Assembly: GCA_000349905.1 (NCBI GenBank) | Contig: KB722753.1 | Location: 468,583 to 532,582, forward strand | Direction: 5' to 3' | DNA from: Volvariella volvacea V23 | Taxonomy: Eukaryota; Basidiomycota; Agaricomycetes; Agaricales; Pluteaceae | DNA length: 64,000 bases | Position numbers and translations under genes: made by a program | The notes under the pieces: generated by a model | Seen by the model: only the letters and a program-made list of their open reading frames with translations | What the model was told of the DNA's origin: nothing | Database searches by the model: none | Shown: positions 1 to 11,932 of the stretch, one piece after another | Layout of the letters: the number at the start of each line of letters is the position of its first letter | Numbering within the stretch: position 1 is the stretch's first letter

Positions 1-108
1 AGAAGCCCGCGAGAAAAAGAGACTGACATATTCATTCAGGGTTTTAGCCGAAGACGATGCGTTCGCCTTGCCTCCAGCGCTCGACGGTGGTCTGGAGTGT
101 CCGGACAT
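1..108 (-). CDS. N-terminus of an unidentified protein, cut by the window edge
   Basis: Reading leftward, an ATG at 106-108 opens a frame beginning MSGHSRPPSSAGGKANASSS, followed by AKTLNEY. A possible intron donor (GTCAGT on the minus strand) follows shortly before the window edge. The Ser/Pro/Gly-rich start is typical of a disordered N-terminus and gives no family. Only about 27 residues are visible, so neither function nor the reality of the gene can be settled here. Confidence 0.4.
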   Translation of the reverse strand, partial: MSGHSRPPSSAGGKANASSSAKTLNEYVSLFFSRAS

Positions 109-973
109 GATGCCGGCGGGATCTAGGTTGATATCTAGCTGTGTCTTATTCCGTGGGTGGAGAGAATGCGATGTGCTCGAAATCCGATGTTATGCCAAGG
201 GTTTCTCGTTTCTTGCGAGAGGCCGTTCGTGATGCTCGTGAGATGTCGTTGGTGCAAAGCAGTGGTAGATTGGACTGAGCCAAAGGGGCGCAAAAGATTG
301 AAAGAATGGTTGTGCGATGCAAAGATGTGGACAGGAGAAAGGAACGTAAAACGCGGTGGTGTTGGTCAGGTTGACGGTTGTCGCGTCGGCTCGTCCCACC
401 AACTCCCGCGCCATGTGATCGTGCTGCATTTTCTCTGCCATCACCATCTCCGTTCGCTTCTGCCCACCAACTTGGCCTCGAAGCCGTCTCGACCAGCATC
501 TTCGATTTCTCCGGGGTGGACGCGTACAGCCTTCTGTCCGCGGCGTGTTGATGCTTACGGGTACACGGGAACAAACAGCGAGGGTTATTGCTCTTTGTGA
601 GCGGGGCAGCACTGGAGAGTAAGAGTGTATTCGCTGGAGCCTATCTGTTCTATATCTGTACAGCAATCGATAACTAGGACAACAACAGCAACGCCTCCGG
701 ATCGCTGTCACACGAGCCCGCATACAGAACATTGGCATTAACATGATAGTCAACCTGACACAATAGATTCTGATCATGGAACGATACATGGGTATCGAAG
801 TCACCCACTATACGTAGGGCTACTAAAACAAAGAAACGAAAGGTATAAGCAGTACTAAACCATGGCACATACAATAATGTTCCTCAACGAAAAAGATCAC
901 AACAGTGTAAGACATGGACATGAAAGTCGAAGAAAAGCTGCACACGACACCCGCTCGCGCTCGGGAACCACCC
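109..973. other. Intergenic region, no gene supported
   Basis: This stretch lies upstream of the left-edge gene and downstream of the first DUF6533 gene. Overlapping frames of 60-200 codons exist on both strands, but none shows a recognisable domain, plausible splice structure or start context. It probably holds the promoter of the left gene and the 3' UTR of the right one. Confidence 0.5.
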
Positions 974-3231
974 TCATACATCGTCTTTCTTCGTCCTCTT
1001 GGGGATATCTACATTCACAGGACCTGTGCCGTGTTTGGGGCTCACACCTTTACTGTCTTCGTCGTCCGACACAGCGAACGGCGTCTCAATCGCCTCGGCG
1101 TTTCCAAAAGTAGGCGATTGAGGACCATTTCCGGTGTTGATACCGTAGAGGTGATCCATCGGACCGTGTCTGCTGGGTCTGCCATATCCGATAGTCTGCA
1201 GCTGAACACCCTGATCGATGGTAACTTGCGTTCGGCGAGTGAACATGATTTGGGGCTCCTGTCGGCCTCCGAGATCTTCAACTAGAACTTTCCGAACAGA
1301 TTTTTTGAGGTTAATAGTGATGCGGGACATCATGGCGACCTATTGGTGTTGCGTGAGGGGCATAATGGAGGGTGGTAAGCGGGATAACTTACTGTTATAC
1401 TACATGGAAGAAGGGTATACGACGTACTGTGAGTTTGGCCTACGAGCAAAGGTAGAGAGGACACTCACAGTAGTTCAAGCCTATCATCCTAATGTCAGAT
1501 TAAGCTATCAAAATAGTTGCTGTGCACTCACTGAGCAGTAATATTCTTCAAACCAGGAGGAGCCGCGATAATCATGATAGTAAGAACCAACGTCACAGCA
1601 AAGATGACACTAGATTCGTTCTTTTGTCAGCAACAAGAGAACCGCAACGAGCATGCGACTTACCCATAGTAGACCAAGCCGTCTTCCAAAAGCCTCTTCA
1701 CTACATATGACGCTGTCCTATGTCGGAAGGATGGGATAGTCCTGTACAGCGTGAGGACCAAAACGATCGTATCGTATAACAGCGGTAGCCAAGCGGACGA
1801 AGAGGCGAGGATGCTTCTGCACTCGCAAAGGTCGAAATGAGATTGCAGGTGGAAATACTATTAGTCCAAGATCCGAATTCAAGGTGCAAAAACAAATCCG
1901 CACATTTCGGGGTCGAAAATCATCGTGCACGCTGATCATTCCAGAAGTAGGGATTAATCTTGGGTGTTAATTTTTTATCGCTTAAAATAAGGGACGAACC
2001 TTTTACGCCAGAATCTGGATTGTGTATCACGGCTGTTTAGGGAAAGAGCGAAGGGGGAGGGTGTTGAGCTCGGAATTGTAGTTCAGGGGAGAACGCGGGA
2101 GTGGACTTGCTTTACCTTCTCCGCGGGTGAGCAGGTAGGCGTGTATGCCGGTCATGACGAGGAAGAAAACCGCAACGCTTCCGACGATCCACTGTTGGGC
2201 GTAATACAGTGCTCGGATACGGAAGAACATCATGATGGCTGCAATACGATGATGATTATTTAGCATGACGAGAGTGGTGGATTTCGTTGCACTCACCGAC
2301 TATTGATATTCCTATCAATGTCATGGCTCCCTCGTATCGAATAAATCTACTGCACCTGTGTAGGAGGGCGCATCAGGTGCTGGGGCATGTAAAGAAGCCA
2401 AGATCACGAACACCTAGACCAGCAAATTAGCTCGGGTTCCAACAGACGATAATGTAGTCCTTACTTCTGGCGTCCATACAGGCGACAGGTAGGCTGTAAC
2501 AAAATGTACCCGCAAACACAAACGGCCATAAGTCAAAAGGCCACACCGCCCACTCCACAATATAGCAACATACCGAACAAGTTGACAATAAATCCCAAAG
2601 GAGTTAAATATCGGTTCTTATTCACAAAAACGCCCCCAGTCAGGACCGACGCTCCCATCCAATAATCGTGCTTTAAACAAACTTACGACTAGGAAGAAGT
2701 ATGTCACTAGCCGACGTCAGTCAGGTCCACTGGATGAATATATTTCGAATTATATCAACACTCACTGGCACTCTTCTTTCCAAACCAGATAAACTCCACC
2801 TACATCGCGATGGCCCCAACAAATCCAGCACATGGAGCGAGTCGATCAAAATCGGAGTCAAGGGTCGTGGCAGCGACGATGGTGATGATGATGATGATGG
2901 GGGGCGTATCAGGAATATCAAAGGCGCACACATAGGTAATTATTCAGCAATGCCGGTTGGGGAAAGAGAGGACCCTACTAACCTCATCCGCCAATGTGTC
3001 GATGTGGTCCCATATGAGGATGCTGAAGCTGGCAAAGCCCATGTACTATGGCCAAGGCGGGAGGGAGATGAGGGAGGGTGCGGGACGAGATAAGAGGATG
3101 CCTTACGTTCGTCCTCATTCTATTACATCAACCGGATGATGTGAATAACGGTCGGCGCGTGCTGAAGGGTATGATGGTACTCACTGCTGAGAGACATCGT
3201 CAAACACCGAAGGTATAGGTTGGTGCGCCAT
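974..3231 (-). CDS. DUF6533 multi-pass membrane protein, tandem copy A
   Basis: Integral membrane protein of the fungal DUF6533 family, common in Agaricomycetes; function unknown. The ATG at 3229-3231 opens MAHQPIPSVFDDVSQ. Spliced exons then give a helix with YMGFASFSILIWDHIDT, then VEFIWFGKKS, NRYLTPLGFIVNLF, AYLSPVWTPE and a segment ending RYEGAMTLIGISIV. Further helices carry RIRALYYAQQWIVG, VIFAVTLVLTIMIIAAPPGL and SAWLPLLYDTIVLVLTLYRT, then VVKRLLEDGLVYYG. The last exon (974-1339) is a cytosolic tail starting VAMMSRITINLKKSVRKVL. About six or seven hydrophobic segments are visible. It needs roughly a dozen exons, including a 13-nt and a 20-nt microexon. Copy B next door has the same plan, so this is a tandem duplication. 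The family call is firm; a receptor-like role would be speculation. Confidence 0.85.
2687..2706 (-). other. 20-nt microexon of DUF6533 copy A
   Basis: Bounded by TAG and GTAAGT on the minus strand. With the single base left by the previous exon it encodes MTYFFLV and leads in frame into NRYLTPLGF. The same-sized exon in copy B encodes MVYLFLI. Confidence 0.7.
2883..2899. repeat. GAT/ATG microsatellite
   Basis: About five tandem GAT units lie within an intron of DUF6533 copy A. A simple-sequence repeat with no other role visible. Confidence 0.7.
3107..3119 (-). other. 13-nt microexon of DUF6533 copy A
   Basis: Exon 1 ends in phase 2 (…CAG CA before GTGAGT), whereas the next clear exon (TAC ATG GGC…) needs phase 0. 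The only piece that restores frame is AATGAGGACGAAC, bounded by TAG and GTAAGG, which adds Gln-Met-Arg-Thr-Asn. Copy B has the equivalent 13-nt piece in the same place. Confidence 0.7.
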
Positions 3232-4733
3232 GCTGTGCCAGTGTCCACCCGTCCAAAAGCGTTATCAAGGAAGGGCTATTAATGCCGGGTCGTCGTAGTC
3301 GTATTTAAAGAGGAGGTAGGGTACGTTAAGGTGATGTTATGTTAGGCGTTTATGAGTCCAAGCAATCTGCCAATACCAGTGCACCCTCTTCTTGCACCCT
3401 CTCACTGGTAGCGACCGACGCTCAAACGATCCAACAACGCTACAGGCCAGGCCTTGTGGAAAAAAGGAACGAGAGCGAGCGAGAGCGAGCGAGGGAGGAG
3501 AGAAAGAGCAAACGAATGAAAAAAGCAGGTCTCTTTTGAGAGCGCGCCGCTCCTCACTCTTTCCCCTCCCAAACGTTCTAATATGATCCCTGAGTGGCGC
3601 TGCGAGAGGCTTGGGTTCAATGAACAACCGTATGGAATATAGGGGTTCTTTAACCTTTTTCTCCATAATCCATCAGCAACGATATTTCTCTGGGCATTGG
3701 GAAATTCGTAAATCCTTTAAAGTTTTCTTGTGCGCCCTTGAAATATCCTTTCCTCACCCCCCGGAACCCTCCTCCCAAACTTTCCTCCGCTCCCATAGCC
3801 ACCCCCCGTGCAGTGCAAGGCGGCTTGTCTCGATTCGTCGTTAACGACCCTTTTTTTTGGAAATTGAGCATCCGCCCCACTTCGTTCCGCTAATCCTCCG
3901 CAGACCGCTGGAGCCTAGAGACTGCGTAGAGCGCCCCTCCCTCGCCGCTGTTTACGGGGACGGAACAAGCACGCGACCATCACTGTCTCGGAAGTCGCTG
4001 TTGCGGGTATTGCGTCCTTTCTTTTATTTTTGACGTAGACGCAAAAGTCCTCGGTCCCTCCCTCACTTTTTTGCTGTACGTTCCTTGTGGAGTTAGGGTT
4101 TTACCATCGGCCGCTTCCAGGACCCACGTCCAATGGCGGCAATAAATTAGTACCCCTCCCCGCACTCCAACTCCCTGGAGCCGGCCAATCGTGATCCAGC
4201 GGCCAGCGGGGCCTAGATGATCATTCATCCAGTTAATGTTCTTTGAGAGATTACTTCTGCCTTGACAGAATACTGTACCTTGACTGCACATATTTAATTG
4301 CTGTTGATGGAGGGTGTATGTAGAAAAGGGGCGCGGCACCGAACAACATAAGTATAATGCAAATCACGTACATGATAGATAGGAGGGACATACACACAAA
4401 ATTCAAATCTTCATTGCCTTCCATCGTCGAAGTTCATTGATGTTCGCACTCCTATCGCGTCGCATGTGTCATCTCGAGCATACACATTCTCACGCAACGT
4501 GCATATGCGCTCGCATTCAGCTACGCGACGCGACGATCGTGGAGCAAAATCACCCACAAGCCTGGTCCCACAAAACCTAACCAACCAAAGCAAAGAGAAA
4601 TATAAAGTGCTAACCGTAGCCTGCGAGTTATCGTACATGCACAAGGATATATCCAATCACCAAGCGAAAGCATAATAAACAACAGATCTAGACCAGCCAC
4701 CCAAAAATCATAACCCATAAAAAGTCCACCGAT
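3232..4733. other. Intergenic region between the two DUF6533 copies
   Basis: About 1.5 kb holding the promoter side of copy A and the 3' side of copy B. It contains a purine-rich GAGC-type microsatellite near 3466-3496. Short frames of up to 119 codons occur on both strands, without domains or homology to the flanking genes. Confidence 0.5.
3466..3496. repeat. GAGC/GCGA-type microsatellite
   Basis: Imperfect tandem GAGCGA/GCGA units in the spacer between the tandem DUF6533 genes. Recognised directly from the sequence. Confidence 0.6.
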
Positions 4734-6999
4734 TCACTCCTCCGTGGAGCCATCAGCTCCACGAAGTCCCTGATCTTCAGCATCCCGTCTCTTCTTTCTC
4801 GGCATCTCCACAATCGTTATGGGCCCTATCGTCGTGTACCCTTGGTTCTGCTGACTCGACCCTTCCGCCTGTCCCACATTCGTCTCTGTGATGGTCGACA
4901 ACCTACTCGAGTTATATCTTCTCTCCTCGTCGTCCCCACCCCCATGAGATGAAGGCACGCCAGTCATCATTATCGAATCCGTGGCCCCATTCACCGTCTC
5001 GTTAAACGCAGGAGACCTAAATTGTATGGTCGGATCCACCGACCAGTGCGATTTGCGGGTGAACATGCTCGGGAGTTCTGCACGGATTTTGTCGTCCATC
5101 AGAACCTTGCGGACAGATTTCTTGAGATTAAGGGTTATGCGCGACATCATAGCAACCTGCACATCCCGAGGACGTGTTCATGCAGTGAGATAAGATGCGC
5201 CACTGAATGATGAAAAAATTTGAATTGAAGACGTACCGTAATACTAAGGAGTGGGAATAAATACGAGGCTGGTCATTAAGGGTCTCGTAAGTGGGTGAAA
5301 GGCACATACAGTAGCTCTAATCTATAAAGGGAAACTAGAATCAGCCGCTTGATAGGGGTAGAAACCAAGATGAACATACTGGGCAGTAATATTCTTCAAC
5401 CCAGGAGGAGCGGCGATGATCATTATAGTCAATACGAGAGTGACAGCTAAAATGGTACTATAGTCGCTTATGAGGTACCTCATGTCTCGCAATCCAGACC
5501 TTACTCACATGTAGTAAATCAAGCCATCCTCCAGGAGCCTCTTCATAACAAAAGGAGCGTTCCTGTGTCGGATTGATGGGAAAGTCCGGTAAAGTGTAAG
5601 ACCGAATATTATCGTATCATATAGCAGCGGTAGCCAAGCTGAAGAAGATGCCAGTATACTTCTGCTCTCGAGAAGCGTTATTTTCCACATGGGGAACATA
5701 TCCTACATCAGCTTTCGAAAAGCCAATCTAGCACGGAGATCACGCACATTTCGGGATCGAAAATCATCGTACACGCTAGTGAAAATCAGAGTCAGCCCCA
5801 CGCATGCGAGCTGGGCCAAGACCGAGACGGACCTCGCACGCCTGAATCTTCGTTATGCACCACAGCTGAGTTGATAGCGCAGAAGGGGGGGATAAACGTT
5901 GGGCTACATTTTCGCAAAGGCAAATGCCGAGCATACCTTCACCACGTGTTAGCAGATAAGCCTGAATGCCGGTTTGGAAGAACCACAAGAAGGCAACGGC
6001 CCAAACGACGAATCTTTGCGCATGATACAACGCCTTGATTCGAAGGAACATCATGATGGCTAAGGGTGCATTGGTGAGCAACTGGCGGCAGCGTAAGATG
6101 CGCATATAACGACTAACCTACTATGGAGATCCCAATCACTGTCATGGAGCCCTCGAATCGTATGAATTCATTGCACCTGTCTAGAAAATTAGCCGGTGGT
6201 TTGATGCATGAAAAAAGTTATTTTTGTACGAACACCTGGTGAGAAGGAGAGTAAGCCAAGAGCGTAATGATGGGAATCTTCGGGGGAACGCTTACCTCTG
6301 GCGTCCAAACGGGTGATAGGTAAGCTGAGGTGGCATCAGGGCTCAGAGTTACAGCATATAAGGTAATGATAGATGAAGACACGTACCGAACAAGTTGACG
6401 ATGAAACCCAAGGGTGTCAAATATCGATTCTATGATGAGCGCAGGATTAGGGTCCGTCTCTTTATTTTGGTCGAGGATAAGCTCACGATTAGAAACAAGT
6501 ACACCACTATAATGTCATGCGATGAGCGATCAACACTCGGTAGCAAACAGGACCAGCATCACTCACTCAGACTCCGTTTCGCTTTCCATATGTACTCCAC
6601 CTAGCCGTATCCAGCACACCATATCCATCAGAAAATAATCCATCAATCGAGCAAGTCGACAAGTCAACGAGCGAAGGATTAGTAATGTTGGGGAACGGGT
6701 GCAACGCATTGTAAGGACGTGCATGTACCCACTCACCTCGTCGGAAAAGGTGACAATATGATCCCAAACAAGGATAGTAAAGCTGGCGAATCCCATATAC
6801 TAAGCATAACGCGCATATAAGCACCGTCAATCGGGAGTTCAGTGAGCATTAATGTGTGACATCAGAGGCAGCAAATGGCCATACGTTGGTTCTTATCCTA
6901 AGTTATTGCTAAGCTGCTGCAGAAACACATCATAAGACAGAACAGAACTCACTGCTGCGAGACGTCATCGAACACACTGGGCATCTCCTGTTCCGCCAT
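4734..6999 (-). CDS. DUF6533 multi-pass membrane protein, tandem copy B
   Basis: Paralogue of copy A in the same orientation; function unknown, predicted multi-pass membrane protein. The ATG at 6997-6999 opens MAEQEMPSVFDDVSQ. The 13-nt microexon adds QIRTN, then come YMGFASFTILVWDHIVTFSD, VEYIWKAKRSL, the 20-nt microexon MVYLFLI and NRYLTPLGFIVNLF. Later exons give RFEGSMTVIGISIV, RIKALYHAQRFVVWAVAFLW, SAWLPLLYDTIIFGLTLYRT and MKRLLEDGLIYYM. The tail exon at 4734-5156 begins VAMMSRITLNLKKSVRKVL. Exon order and phases match copy A. Differences in exon 1 fall largely at third codon positions, so both copies look protein-coding and under constraint. The C-terminal tails diverge after about 25 residues and share only the basic start. 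Confidence 0.85.
6487..6506 (-). other. 20-nt microexon of DUF6533 copy B
   Basis: TGGTGTACTTGTTTCTAATC lies between ATAG and GTGAGC. With the preceding A it encodes MVYLFLI and joins in frame to NRYLTPLGF. It matches the position and size of the copy A microexon. Confidence 0.7.
6885..6897 (-). other. 13-nt microexon of DUF6533 copy B
   Basis: GATAAGAACCAAC lies between TTAG and GTATGG. It joins CA from exon 1 (Gln) and restores phase 0 for the exon starting TAT ATG GGA. Compared with copy A the encoded pentapeptide changes only from QMRTN to QIRTN, while the surrounding intron sequence is not alignable by eye. Confidence 0.7.
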
Positions 7000-8688
7000 C
7001 GCACAGTTCGATCCAATGCCAACTGAAGGTATCAACCTTCACCACCCCAATGCGCGGACACAAGAATCAGAGTAAAAAGGGTATAAAAAAAATCAGGGTA
7101 ACACAAAAGCCAGAAGCCAAAAGTCGTAGTTAAAGCGCGGCTCCAAATTGAGCCACCATGCACGACGTGGATTTTTTCCCTCTCCACTGGCGCTCCGAGT
7201 TCCTTCCCCAGAAGTTGAGAGTTTGTGATGGAAGGGTTTGGGGGAGGGAGGTTCCGGTGCTCGGCCGTAGTTCGAGGGCTTGCGGGTTATATGGGACTTG
7301 GGAGGGCGAGTTCCGGATGCAGGAGGGATGGAGGGTCATGGAAGGAGGGATGGAGAAGCCAGTGCCACGACCAGGAACGACCATTGGGCAGAGTCCACAA
7401 CTCAGAAGCCTACCTTTGCCGTGTCACGCTATCAATGCTTTTTAGGAAACTGTCACGTCACTCTGCTTGGGAATCTAAGATTGATCATAGCGCCACAATT
7501 TCTGCTTCGTCGGTCATTGGGCTTTGTGTGTCGGGACAAGCCCTCAATTATTCACTTCAATTGCCCTCAGAATGTTGACAGGCCCTATAATTGATAGGGG
7601 TGGAAGGTGTTACAGACTAATGAATAACGAATTGCAACGAGCAGACACTCAAACAACCCCCTCAATTTTCAGAGATGATGATGTGGCGCCAGTTACCACA
7701 GCACCCAGTTTAACACCTGCTTATAGCTCAACCAATTCAAAAATTTTCTTGCACATCTCGACATGGGGTGCGGGGAGAGCACCACTTTGGTCCTCGGAGG
7801 TGTACACGAGCAGCTGAACCTACACCAGGCTCGGTACGCCAAACCGGTTTTGGACCCGGCTGTCCGAGTCGGAGTGATGGGCATGATGGCTGTGGTTGGA
7901 GAAATAACCAAGCTAATCACTTCCCTAGACTTTATGACGGCATTGAATCTTGGTATGGGTTTGGCGCTAATCAGACATATTAGGTACCCCACCGGTTTTC
8001 AGGTTTCGTAGCGCGAAGTCGTTCTCTTTCAAATTGCGATGCTGAACTTGAGGCCCGGGGCCTCAGCTTAACTGTGGCTTGATGGGATACATAGCCAAGA
8101 GCCAATGCGGGTTTGGCGTATTCGAGAACGAAAGAGGTGACAGTCTATCCCTGACCATAACCGTAGTGCATTCAAATTCCATCTGTCACTTCACCCTTCC
8201 TTACACCCGTAGTAGGTGTTTATCCTTCTGGGACTTTCAGGGGTATCAGCATTCCGAAATGTTTCTTTTCGAGTGTGAGCGCAGCCCACGGCTCCCGCTG
8301 GCAGACATGCTGGCACTCATAGAATGGCCCCTGCGATCGAAGAATGTGCTCGCAACCTCCGACGGTTCGCTGTATACCCCTGGTGGGGAGCACTTCACAA
8401 ACTGGTAGATGAAAAGTGCTCTCCTAGCACACCGGAGTTTCTTCAGTATCACCGAAATTGCTAGCTCGACGACCCTGAATCGTGAACAAATAGGATACAA
8501 GCTCATAAAATTGCATGCAGATGTCTCCAATAAGATAGAACAAGAAAAGCGATTGTGCCAAACACTAACGCACTATTAATGATGTCCAAAAGGAAGGAGT
8601 GTAAATTCAAAGGGCAACTCCATCGAATGGGAGGTAATGGGGTGACGCAAATAAAAGTTGACAAGAGTTCAGGTGGGTACATAGCTAT
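7000..8688. other. Intergenic region with short unexplained frames
   Basis: About 1.7 kb separates the promoter of DUF6533 copy B from the 3' end of the SNARE gene. Frames of roughly 70-117 codons exist on both strands (for example around 7763-8011 and 8079-8408). None has a domain, a partner exon or a consistent splice pattern. Decayed repeat DNA is possible but not demonstrable here. Confidence 0.45.
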
Positions 8689-9785
8689 CTAGGACAAAAT
8701 CTGCAACCAGAACATCAGCGCCCGGCCATTTAAAAACCCGGAGTAAGCCACTTACCGCCAATAGCACAATTGCAGCAACGATAGCAAGGATGAACATCAA
8801 GCAAGCTGCACGTCTGCCCGCCTTCCGCTGATACTCCGAAGCCGTGGTCAGTTCCTCCGCTGCAGCACCAGTATCTATTGCTACGCGTTCGATATTTCCA
8901 GAGATATCATCTGCGCAACAAAAGTCTTGGTACGGTAGGCTGTAACGTGAAAAATGCCGACATACCAAGCATAGAACCCTGTTGCGTCACCAAAGTGCCC
9001 AAATCCTGGAATATCTCCGCAAGTTCATGAATGCCAGTCTCAATTTCCCTGATCTCAGCCTCTCGTTCTCGGATCAATGACTCCTGATATGCAAGCTCAT
9101 GTGGCGAGAGTTGGGTTTGGAATATCTGGGCTTGACGTTGCTCCAATTGACTAGGTTGCTGACTTGGAGAGCCTGGCGGTGACCTTGCGTGATGATCGTC
9201 CTCGACCGCGAGTTTCACGCCTTTGACCACTGTCCGTTGCTTCTCTGCGCTGACTTGTTGTGCTCGTTGGAATGCGACGAGGGATAGCTGCAGGTCATGG
9301 GATGTCTTTTGAAGTGCGGTCTTCTGGTTTGGCTAGAGAAACAAAGGGTTCCATATGGGTTTATTGATTGGTTCGAAGGAGCTTTGGGTTCTATGGAACA
9401 GTTTGGCATACCAGTGTTGATTGTAATGAAGATAGCTTCTTCAAGTCCTCCGATCCCCTCTTGGCCATTTCCCGCGTTGATTCTGTGAGGTCATGCCTAT
9501 GAACAAATGATACATGCACGTTTAAATCCGGGAGTTGCAATCTCCCTTCATCTATAAAAGAACCCCGACATAAACCCACAAGTTCTTCCTCAGCGCAGCT
9601 GAGTCTTTTGGTGTTCCCAATTGATCGACCAGTCTCAGTATCGTCTGCACGTTAGAGTTCATCTTGAACACCTGAAGCGACAGGGAGTATTGTAGACTCT
9701 GGAAGGCGGCTTCTTCCCGTGATTGCGTTGGGGCATTGAGCCGAGGGGGCTGCGAGAGGCCTGCTTCGATGTCTTGGAAACTCAT
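8689..9785 (-). CDS. Endosomal/vacuolar Qa-SNARE (syntaxin, Pep12-like)
   Basis: Target-membrane SNARE that forms four-helix bundles to drive vesicle fusion; the Pep12/Vam3 branch acts at late endosome and vacuole. It starts MSFQDIEAGLSQPP, followed by a three-helix N-domain containing FKMNSNVQTILRLVDQLGTP and LHDLTESTREMAKRGSEDL. The SNARE helix includes ELAYQESLIREREAEIREIE and then EIFQDLGTLVTQQGSMLDDI, with the Gln expected of a Q-SNARE. A C-terminal anchor, CLMFILAIVAAIVLLA, follows. The last exon is tiny: a GTAAGT donor after VLLA joins ATTTTGTCCTAG, giving ILS and stop at 8689-8691. Reading straight through would append a false 23-residue tail. Pep12 versus Vam3 cannot be resolved by eye. 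Confidence 0.88.
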
Positions 9786-10252
9786 TGTGGGAGAGGTGGG
9801 TGGGTGGTGGGCTGGATTAAGGAGGGGGAGGTGGAAGAGGGGGGAATGAGGAGGGGGGAATGACAGCCGTGATGGTGCTGGAGAAAGTGTGCTTGCTGCG
9901 TTCCATGGTGCACTCAACGCCCCAATGCGGTAATTATTCCCACGCCCGGTTAGGTACAATGTTTACTTCGCTTGGCGCTTAATGAAGTTCAATGAACACA
10001 TCAATGATGAGCAAGACACTAGAACAACGCTACTGCTGTCTGTATGGGATGCTCTAACAACCTCTCTAGTTCGTGTACAAGTCAACGCTCAATCAATGGG
10101 GCCTTCTTTGATATATTTTTATCCCAACTAAACAAAGGCCGGCCCGGATTACGCTCATCTGCTATGTAGGGGTGTTGCCCCGCAACGGACCGCTGGGCAA
10201 GAAATGAGGCTACAGCTGGCATAAAGCTCCCAGCCCTTATTCATCACTTGTA
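9786..10252. promoter_or_regulatory. Divergent promoter region, SNARE / pectinesterase
   Basis: A spacer of about 467 bp lies between the SNARE start and the pectinesterase start, so it must hold both promoters. The SNARE side is strongly polypurine/polypyrimidine (9800-9860). No specific operator is recognised. Confidence 0.4.
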
Positions 10253-11932
10253 ATGATGCGGGTACTGTACTTCCTATCCTTGACGGCTTGGCCAGCAGCT
10301 TTGGCACTTTCTCCTACGTTCCTACCATGTCAATTGGTTAAGCCGACGTCCATCTCACCACTTGCCGGATGTCCTCCGGGGACAATATTTGTCTCTCAGG
10401 ACACGAGCAATCCATTTGCACAATTTAATAAAGTGCAGGACGCTATTCTGTCTTTGTACGTGGCTTCCAAGCTAGTTCGTTAACAAGGCAGACGAATTTG
10501 CTCTGCCAGACCCGAGGAGGGTAATGCCACGATTCTTATAGCAGCTGGAGAATACTACGAGACAGTCAACATCACAAGAAGTGGTCCTGTCACTCTCCTG
10601 GTAAACTATCACCTGCCTTGCATCTTTCATCGCTGCGCCACTGACGGAACACAATTCTCAGGGACAATTACCAGCCAATGCTCGAGAAAGAGCCACAACC
10701 TCCTCCGCAGACCCATTCACACCCAATCTCGTTAAAATCTGGAACAACCAATATGTCAAACAGCAGGGAGTCATGGACAATGCTGAAACGGCAGTACTGA
10801 TAGTTGCACCTTCGTTCGAGGCCTCTTTAATCGGATCAGGACCCACCGGTGCCCCTCTACAGCCCTTGTTCGGGAACAAGGATTTCAAAGCGTACAATAT
10901 TGATTTCCAAAATAAAGCTGTAAGTTGTCAGTCGTGTTATGGACGTATGCCATTGATTGTGGATTCCAACTTGAAGGCGGACTATGCGATATCCCAAGCC
11001 CTGGTCACTGACATTTCTTACGCAAATGCGTCCTTTTACGGATGCTCGTTTGCAAGCTATCAAGATACTTGGTATACGGGGAGGAACGCAAGCACGTATG
11101 TCGTGGATAGCGTGATATACGGTCAAACGGACTGTGAGTGAATGCCCCTCCCCCTTGCCATTCAAATTTGAATTGGTATTAACATTCGTGATGTCGCCCT
11201 TGTAGATCTATTCGGCTTTGGTACAGCGTGAGTCCACTAGTCCTTCCTCTGCGGGGCCCTTTTGAGGCCGACCATCTTGTGGCCCAGGTGGTTCCAAAAC
11301 GTCATCCTTGCAAATCGAGCCTGTGGAGGGGGTATAGTAGCGTGGAAAGGAACCAATCAAACAAACGCGCCCGGAAATAGGTATGGGGCCTATATCGCAG
11401 ACTCACAGATCATTCGAGTACGTTTCTACTTCTTTCCTGGCCCAGAGAACAACTTACGCCAAATGTCAAGTCACCAGATGCAAATTCCACGACTGCCACA
11501 ACCGGTCGGTGTTATTTAGGTGAGTCCTGGTATCTGGGGTGTCTGCGATAAATGCATATCGGGGGTTGTATGCGCAAGGCCGGCCTTGGAACGACCTAGC
11601 AACAACCGTCTTTCTGCGCACATACATGGACGAGAGCGTCAGGCCAGAGGGATGGACAGCGTGGGGTGGTACAAGACCCGCAATACTGAATACTATTTTC
11701 TATGCGGAGTACGCTTCGTCTGGTGAGTCGACGTTTCTTCGCACATAATGAACTAGCGTTGTGGGAGCGCTTGGTGACACTGGAGAATACAGGTCCAGGA
11801 GGAAGCGCGAGTAAACGCATTCCGGAAGGCCATATACTTACTGATGCAGAGGCTGGGGAGTTTACGATTGAGAAGGTTTTCATGGAACGTTCGGCATGGA
11901 TAGACTTTGATTATTTGGTCCAACGTACTTGA
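10253..11932 (+). CDS. Secreted pectinesterase (carbohydrate esterase family 8)
   Basis: Removes methyl esters from cell-wall homogalacturonan, preparing pectin for lyases and polygalacturonases; acts outside the cell. The first ~20 residues (MMRVLYFLSLTAWPAALAL) form a signal peptide. After the right-handed beta-helix segments, the family's catalytic blocks are all present. These are SQALVTDISYANASFYGCSF (first Gln), SYQDTWY (Gln and catalytic Asp), YGQTDYLFGFG (second Asp) and, across an intron, GRCYLGRPWND (Arg and Trp). The end reads MERSAWIDFDYLVQRT and stop. No carbohydrate-binding module is seen. Introns interrupt GQTD/YLFG, YLG/RPW and YAEYASS/GPGG; removing them gives one continuous frame, so the gene looks functional. 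It implies a plant-associated or litter/wood-decay lifestyle. Confidence 0.9.

Noticed and set aside
7693..8408. Overlapping frames of 82-109 codons on both strands, considered as transposon remnants
   Set aside because: No reverse transcriptase, integrase or transposase motif could be read in any frame.
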